The notes beneath the pieces were generated by a model that was not told where the DNA came from, ran no database searches, and saw only the letters and a program-made list of their open reading frames with translations. A stretch of DNA of 64,000 nucleotides, taken from positions 1-64,000 of the forward strand of contig NZ_DATDMY010000269.1 of the NCBI RefSeq assembly GCF_036518555.1, written 5' to 3'. Shown here piece by piece: positions 56,626 through 64,000 of this stretch (position 1 is its first letter; every line of letters starts with the position of its first letter). The stretch comes from Dokdonella_A sp036518555. GTDB lineage: Bacteria > Pseudomonadota > Gammaproteobacteria > Xanthomonadales > Rhodanobacteraceae. A program made the position numbers and the translations under genes.

Positions 56626-57635
56626 GCGCTCATGGCAGCCTGCTCGATCCCGGCTTCGACCTCACCCTGCGGCCGATGCGTTATCCGCGGTTCTACGAGA
56701 TGTACCGCGCGGCGATCAGGAACACCTGGACGGTCGAGGAAATCGACTTCCAGATCGATCTCGGTCATCTCGCCCAGCGCATGACGCCCGCCGACCGCCA
56801 CCTCGTCGAGCGCCTCGTCGCGTTCTTCGCGACGGGCGACTCGATCGTCGCCAACAACCTCGTGCTCAACCTCTACAGGCACATCAACGCGCCCGAGGCG
56901 CGCATGTACCTGTCGCGCCAGTTGTACGAGGAGGCGCTGCACGTGCAGTTCTACCTCACCTTGCTCGACAACTACATCCCGCAACCCGATCGCCGCGCGC
57001 ACGCGTTCGCCGCGGTGGACACCATCCCGTCGATCCGGCGCAAGGCCGCGTTCTGCCAGCGCTGGATCGATTCGGTCCACGCGCTCGACCGCATCGCGTC
57101 GGACGAGGACCGGCGCCGCTTCCTGCTCAACCTGACCTGCTTCGCGACGTGCATCGAAGGCCTGTTCTTCTTCGGCGCGTTCGCCTACGTCTACTTCCTC
57201 CGTTCGCGCGGCCTGCTGCCGGGACTCGCTGCGGGCACCGCGTGGGTGTTCCGCGACGAGTCGGCGCACATGGACTTCGCGTTCGAGGTGCTGCGCACGG
57301 TCGAGCGCGAGCAGCCGCAGCTGTTCGATGCGCGATGGGCGGCGCAGGTCGCCGAGATGATCGGCGAGGCGGTCGACTGCGAAACCGGGTTCGCCGAGGA
57401 CGTGCTCGGCGGCGGCGTCGCCGGCCTGACCCTGAAGGAGATGCGCCAGTACCTCGAGTACGTCGCGGATCGGCGCCTCGCGATGCTGCGCCTGCCGCCG
57501 CTGTACCGCGCGCACAACCCGTTCCCGTTCATGGAGCTGCAGGACGTGCAGGAGCTCACCAATTTCTTCGAGCGGCGCGTGTCCGCCTACCAGGTGGCCG
57601 TGCAGGGCGAGGTGGGCTTCGACCATGCCTTCTGA
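56622..57635 (+). CDS. nrdB: class I ribonucleoside-diphosphate reductase beta subunit
   Basis: Radical-generating small subunit of class I ribonucleotide reductase, 337 residues. Metal ligands of the dinuclear site are all present: Asp in FATGDSIVANN, Glu and His in YEEALHVQFY, Glu in CIEGLFFFGAF, and Glu and His in FRDESAHMDF. The tyrosine four residues after the first histidine (HVQFY) matches the radical Tyr122 of E. coli, so it is the tyrosyl-radical form. ATG 56622 lies in the nrdA stop. The 3' end overlaps the following thioesterase gene by 11 nt. Confidence 0.97.
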   Translation: MSAHGSLLDPGFDLTLRPMRYPRFYEMYRAAIRNTWTVEEIDFQIDLGHLAQRMTPADRHLVERLVAFFATGDSIVANNLVLNLYRHINAPEARMYLSRQLYEEALHVQFYLTLLDNYIPQPDRRAHAFAAVDTIPSIRRKAAFCQRWIDSVHALDRIASDEDRRRFLLNLTCFATCIEGLFFFGAFAYVYFLRSRGLLPGLAAGTAWVFRDESAHMDFAFEVLRTVEREQPQLFDARWAAQVAEMIGEAVDCETGFAEDVLGGGVAGLTLKEMRQYLEYVADRRLAMLRLPPLYRAHNPFPFMELQDVQELTNFFERRVSAYQVAVQGEVGFDHAF

Positions 57636-58005
57636 AGCCCGGGCGACCGAGGCGCGCCTGGTCGAGATCGTGTTCCCCGACCACTGCAACCACCTCGGCA
57701 CGCTGTTCGGCGGACAGGCGCTGGCGTGGATGGACAAGGCCGCGTTCCTCGCCGCGAGCCGCTTCTGCGGTCGCACCGTCGTCACTGCGCGTTCGGACCG
57801 CATCGACTTCCGACGCGCGGTGCGCCTGGGCGAGATCGTGGAACTCGTCGCGACCGTGGTCGGCATCGGCCGCAGCTCGATGATCGTGCGCGTGAGCCTG
57901 TCGAGCGAGGCCACGCCCGGCGCCGCACCGACGCTCGCGACCAGTGGCGCGTTCGTCATGGTCGCGGTCGACGGCACGGGCCGCGCCGTCGACGTCGGCC
58001 CGTGA
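57625..58005 (+). CDS. hotdog-fold acyl-CoA thioesterase, YciA/BACH type
   Basis: Acyl-CoA thioesterase of 126 residues. VEIVFPDHCNHLGTLFGGQA and LAWMDKAAFLAASRFCG form the hotdog-fold core with the N-x-x-G-T-L/x-F-G-G-x-x-x-x-x-M/x-D motif of YciA-type enzymes; the aspartate of WMD is catalytic. It lacks a C-terminal extension and probably forms hexamers. It begins inside nrdB (11-nt overlap), so it should be made from the B12-controlled nrdAB message. No functional link between CoA thioesters and nucleotide reduction is known. Confidence 0.9.
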   Translation: MPSEARATEARLVEIVFPDHCNHLGTLFGGQALAWMDKAAFLAASRFCGRTVVTARSDRIDFRRAVRLGEIVELVATVVGIGRSSMIVRVSLSSEATPGAAPTLATSGAFVMVAVDGTGRAVDVGP

Positions 58006-58081
58006 ATCCGCCGAAGCAAGCGCGCAGGCGGGCGGCCGCATCGATGTGGCATCATTCGGCGTTGCGCCACGGGAGCATCCG

Positions 58082-58591
58082 ATGTCCACCGCGGAGAACG
58101 CCAACGATCGGGAACTGAGCGCGCTCGCGCAATCCGTCGCCGAGTGCCTGATCGCGCGTGGCCAGACGCTCGTCGCCGCGGAGTCGTGCACGGGTGGCTG
58201 GATCGCGAAGGTACTGACCGACATCCCGGGAAGCTCGAGCTGGTTCGAGTGCGGCGTCGTCGCGTACAGCTACGAAGCGAAGGAATCGCTGCTCGGCGTG
58301 CAGCCGCAGACGCTCGAGCGACATGGCGCGGTGAGCCAGGAAGCCGCGGTCGAGATGGTGTCGGGCGCGCTCGCGCGCTACGGCGCGAGCGTCGCGGTCG
58401 CGGTCACGGGCGTCGCCGGTCCGGGTGGCGGCACGCCCGAGAAGCCGGTCGGTACGGTCTGGATCGGCTGGAAGCGGCGTGGCGGTTATGCGCGCGCCGA
58501 GCTGTTCCACTTCGACGGCGACCGCGAGGCGGTACGTCGCCGGACCGTCGGTGCCGCGCTCGACGGCGTGCGACGCATTCTTACGAGTTGA
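58082..58591 (+). CDS. pncC: nicotinamide-nucleotide amidase (CinA C-terminal domain)
   Basis: PncC deamidates nicotinamide mononucleotide to nicotinate mononucleotide in NAD recycling; older names are CinA or YgaD. The 169-residue product is the stand-alone C-terminal domain of CinA. AAESCTGGWIAKVLTDIPGS (about 36-55) holds the catalytic serine and threonine region, with YSYEAKESLLGV and AVTGVAGPGGGTPEKPVGTV following. GGGAG precedes ATG 58082. The pncC-recA pair is conserved across gammaproteobacteria; here recA begins 120 nt later. Confidence 0.95.
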   Translation: MSTAENANDRELSALAQSVAECLIARGQTLVAAESCTGGWIAKVLTDIPGSSSWFECGVVAYSYEAKESLLGVQPQTLERHGAVSQEAAVEMVSGALARYGASVAVAVTGVAGPGGGTPEKPVGTVWIGWKRRGGYARAELFHFDGDREAVRRRTVGAALDGVRRILTS

Positions 58592-58625
58592 AACGCGAGC
58601 CGCTCGTAGCGCGCACGCGCCGCTG

Positions 58626-58634
58626 TGGGATAAT
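58626..58634 (+). promoter_or_regulatory. extended -10 promoter element of recA
   Basis: TGGGATAAT has the TGn extension and a GATAAT -10 hexamer, 77 nt before the recA ATG. No -35 consensus is seen at 17 nt. I find no recognisable LexA box of either the E. coli (CTGT-N8-ACAG) or the Xanthomonas (TTAGTAGTAATACTACTAA) type in the gap. Confidence 0.6.
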
Positions 58635-58711
58635 CGTGCCAAGGTGTCTTACACGCTGAGACGCCGCGGCGGCAGTGTCGCCGCCACCCAAACGAATTCG
58701 AGGATTCCGCG

Positions 58712-59743
<1,032 letters not shown>

Positions 59744-59788
59744 TCGCCCTCGCGGGGGCGGAGCGCTCTTCGGGTGCCGCGTCGAGGA

Positions 59789-60589
59789 CTACCGTCGATT
59801 GCGCAGCGCAGTGACGACGCTGCGCAGTCGCTGCGTCCAGGGCACTCGCGATGGCAGGCCGAGGCGTGCCGCGTGCGGGAGCAGGTAAGCCGGGTTCGAC
59901 GCGAGGAATATCGCTTCGTCGCTCCGGCGCAGCGCGCGCTCGACCGCATCGCGGTCGGCGCCGCCATCGGCCAGCAGGGAACCGAACCGGTCGAGGCCGC
60001 CGGGATCGGCCGGCCGGCCGAGAATGGAGAAGTACGCCGAGTGCAGGAATTCGGCGTCGTTCGCGAGGCGCTCCACCTTGCGCGCGCGGACGTCGAACAG
60101 CCAGCCGTGCAGGATCGACGCTTCGCATACGAGCAGCCCGGCGCGCCGAAGGTGGTCGTCGAGTGTCTTCGCGGTGAATCCCGCAAGGTGGTAGTCGCCG
60201 TTGTAGGCATGGGTTCCGTACATGAGGTGGATGATCTCTTCCGCCTTCGCCGGCTCGCGATAGTGCGGCTGCGCGAGCAGTTCGAACATGCCGAACAGGC
60301 TTGGTACGCGCACGTGCAGGATGCCGCCGGGAACCAGAAGGCGTGCCCATTCCCTCGGCGCCGGAGCGGTTTTCGCGCGCTCGAAATGTTCCAGCACGTC
60401 CTGGGCGAGGATTTCGTCGAAGCTCGCGGACGGCAGCATCGGCAGCGCGGTGACGTCGGCGACGAGGTCGGGCCGGTGCACCGAGTGGAAGTCGATGTTG
60501 AGGTAGCCGTCACGGCGATCGTGGCCACAGCCGACGTTGATCTTTCGCGGCAGCGGGTCGGGAAGGGGCGGTGTCGCAGGCTCGATCAT
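59789..60589 (-). CDS. SAM-dependent methyltransferase with DUF4214 tail
   Basis: A 266-residue class I methyltransferase fused to a short DUF4214-like region. Motif I is RKINVGCGHDRRDGYLNIDF (G-x-G-x), with ASFDEILAQDVLEHFERAKT as motif IV region and LLVPGGILHVRVPS following. HLMYGTHAYNGDYHLAGFTA is typical of methyltransferases acting on glycans or lipids. The C-terminal FLHSAYFSILGRPADPGG matches the start of DUF4214, a repeat found in surface-glycan proteins. It lies inverted between recA and recX, where no gene is usually found, and may be a recent insertion. Confidence 0.85.
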   Translation of the reverse strand: MIEPATPPLPDPLPRKINVGCGHDRRDGYLNIDFHSVHRPDLVADVTALPMLPSASFDEILAQDVLEHFERAKTAPAPREWARLLVPGGILHVRVPSLFGMFELLAQPHYREPAKAEEIIHLMYGTHAYNGDYHLAGFTAKTLDDHLRRAGLLVCEASILHGWLFDVRARKVERLANDAEFLHSAYFSILGRPADPGGLDRFGSLLADGGADRDAVERALRRSDEAIFLASNPAYLLPHAARLGLPSRVPWTQRLRSVVTALRNRR

Positions 60590-60663
60590 CCGATGCGGAT
60601 TCAGCGGGGAAACAGCCGTCGAGCATACCTCCCCGGTCGCGGCGTCGACAGGCGGGGTGCATC

Positions 60664-61161
60664 GTGAGGAAGAAGCGCGAGCGGCGGTCGGACGGCGCCG
60701 GGCGCTCGGGCTACGAACGGGCGGTCGGACTGCTCGCGCGGCGCGAGCATTCGGAACGCGAGCTGAGGGCGAAGCTCACGGCGCGCGGTCACGCTCCTGA
60801 CGAAACCGGCGATGCGATCGCCCGCGTGCAGCGCCAGGATTTCCAGAGCGACCGGCGCTTCGCCGCGAGCATCGCGCGTCAGCGCAGGGCGCAGGGCTAC
60901 GGTCCGCGTCGCATTCGAGCCGAACTCAGGTCGCACGGCCTCGCGCAGGCCGTGATCGAAGAGGCGATCGCGTCGTCCACCGGCGACTGGGATGCGGCCG
61001 CCTCGGCGCAATTGAGGCGTCGCTACGGCACCACGGCGCCGAAGGACCGCGAGGAACGCGCGGCCCGGGTCGGGTTTCTCTTGCGCCGCGGCTTCGATCC
61101 GGCGACAGTACGCGCCGTCACGCATGCCGAAGTGGACGATCCGGGCGAAGAGTTGGATTGA
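60664..61161 (+). CDS. recX: regulatory protein RecX
   Basis: RecX limits RecA filament growth. The 165-residue product starts at GTG 60664 (VRKKRERRSDGAGRSGYERA). GLLARREHSERELRAKLTAR is the conserved first three-helix repeat, with QRQDFQSDRRFAASIARQRR and YGPRRIRAELRSHGLAQAVIE as the next. The ribosome-binding site is weak. It is separated from recA by the inverted methyltransferase gene and lies 64 nt before alaS, the conserved order being recA-recX-alaS. Confidence 0.93.
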   Translation: MRKKRERRSDGAGRSGYERAVGLLARREHSERELRAKLTARGHAPDETGDAIARVQRQDFQSDRRFAASIARQRRAQGYGPRRIRAELRSHGLAQAVIEEAIASSTGDWDAAASAQLRRRYGTTAPKDREERAARVGFLLRRGFDPATVRAVTHAEVDDPGEELD

Positions 61162-61225
61162 TGGCTCGAATTCCGGACCGCATCTCATGGCGTGCCCGCC
61201 TTTCGCATCCGCTCCGATCCGCCCG

Positions 61226-63853
<2,628 letters not shown>

Positions 63854-63872
63854 ACGTGAAGAAAACGTGTCG

Positions 63873-63897
63873 GCGCAATGCCTTCCGTTCATTGCGC
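63873..63897. repeat. 8-bp inverted repeat after alaS
   Basis: GCGCAATG and CATTGCGC flank a 9-nt loop 19 nt past the alaS stop. No T-run follows, so termination is only a possibility. Confidence 0.55.
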
Positions 63898-63909
63898 GTG
63901 CCGGATGGC

Positions 63910-63938
63910 TTGGTTAGTATCGGGACGCTCCGATATCG
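63910..63938 (+). promoter_or_regulatory. candidate promoter near the right edge
   Basis: TTGGTT (63910-63915), 17 nt and ATATCG (63933-63938) resemble a weak sigma-70 promoter. The window ends in AGGGGAAGGG, a possible ribosome-binding site for a gene starting just outside; csrA usually follows alaS in relatives. Confidence 0.4.
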
Positions 63939-64000
63939 GTGCCGGCGTACATATCGCGCATCGAGAATGCCGAATCGGTTGCATAAAACAGGGGAAGGGT

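Noticed and set aside
58592..58711. LexA box upstream of recA
   Set aside because: Neither the CTGT-N8-ACAG nor the Xanthomonas-type TTAG...CTAA palindrome is present; SOS control could still use a diverged site.

Overview
The window is a high-GC bacterial chromosome segment with densely packed housekeeping genes. I found no insertion sequence, phage gene, plasmid gene or CRISPR array. Several features point to a gammaproteobacterium, most likely Lysobacterales (Xanthomonadales): rnr next to rlmB, pncC-recA...recX-alaS in that order, a pstSCAB-phoU operon with PhoB-type boxes, an fdoGHI-fdhE operon like that of Escherichia coli, and many short exported proteins. The lineage is an inference; no 16S rRNA is present.

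Left part (1-11,741): a partial DNA ligase D gene on the minus strand is divergent from a DUF72 protein and an alpha/beta hydrolase. Next come a seven-bladed FG-GAP propeller protein, glycine decarboxylase (gcvP) behind a tandem glycine riboswitch, a GNAT acetyltransferase, tRNA-Leu(CAG), RNase R and the 23S rRNA methyltransferase RlmB.

Selenium-formate module (11,931-23,291): a complete set for a selenocysteine-containing respiratory formate dehydrogenase. fdoG has an in-frame TGA (Sec197) followed by a SECIS hairpin. It is followed by fdoH, fdoI, the maturation factor fdhE, selA, selB and the tRNA-Sec gene selC; selD lies just beyond an inverted transglutaminase-like gene. SelD makes selenophosphate, SelA converts Ser-tRNA-Sec to Sec-tRNA-Sec, and SelB delivers it at the fdoG UGA. 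The selC gene begins inside the last codons of selB.

Phosphate and mixed section (23,293-45,144): phoU, pstB, pstA, pstC and pstS form one minus-strand operon behind three 11-bp-spaced Pho-box repeats, with a strong hairpin between pstS and pstC. A series of single genes follows: a zinc-ribbon protein, RNase T-like exonuclease, two DoxX proteins, a TipAS-type MerR regulator with a clear operator, a zinc metallopeptidase, a periplasmic peptidyl-prolyl isomerase, intracellular PHB depolymerase, a large Asp-box propeller protein, an M61 peptidase, a YcaQ-type DNA glycosylase, an MgtC-family protein and an RhlE-type helicase.

Right part (45,145-64,000): a Gdx/SugE exporter with hslR; mutS translationally coupled to a membrane acyltransferase/SGNH protein; an exported propeller protein; a TPR-2OG oxygenase fusion; a cobalamin riboswitch controlling class I ribonucleotide reductase nrdAB plus a thioesterase; then pncC, recA, a DUF4214 methyltransferase, recX and alaS. 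The B12 riboswitch on an oxygen-dependent, B12-independent reductase suggests that a B12-dependent class II enzyme is encoded elsewhere in this genome. Every major system here belongs to a known family; the least ordinary observations are the selB/selC overlap and the RNA-level controls.
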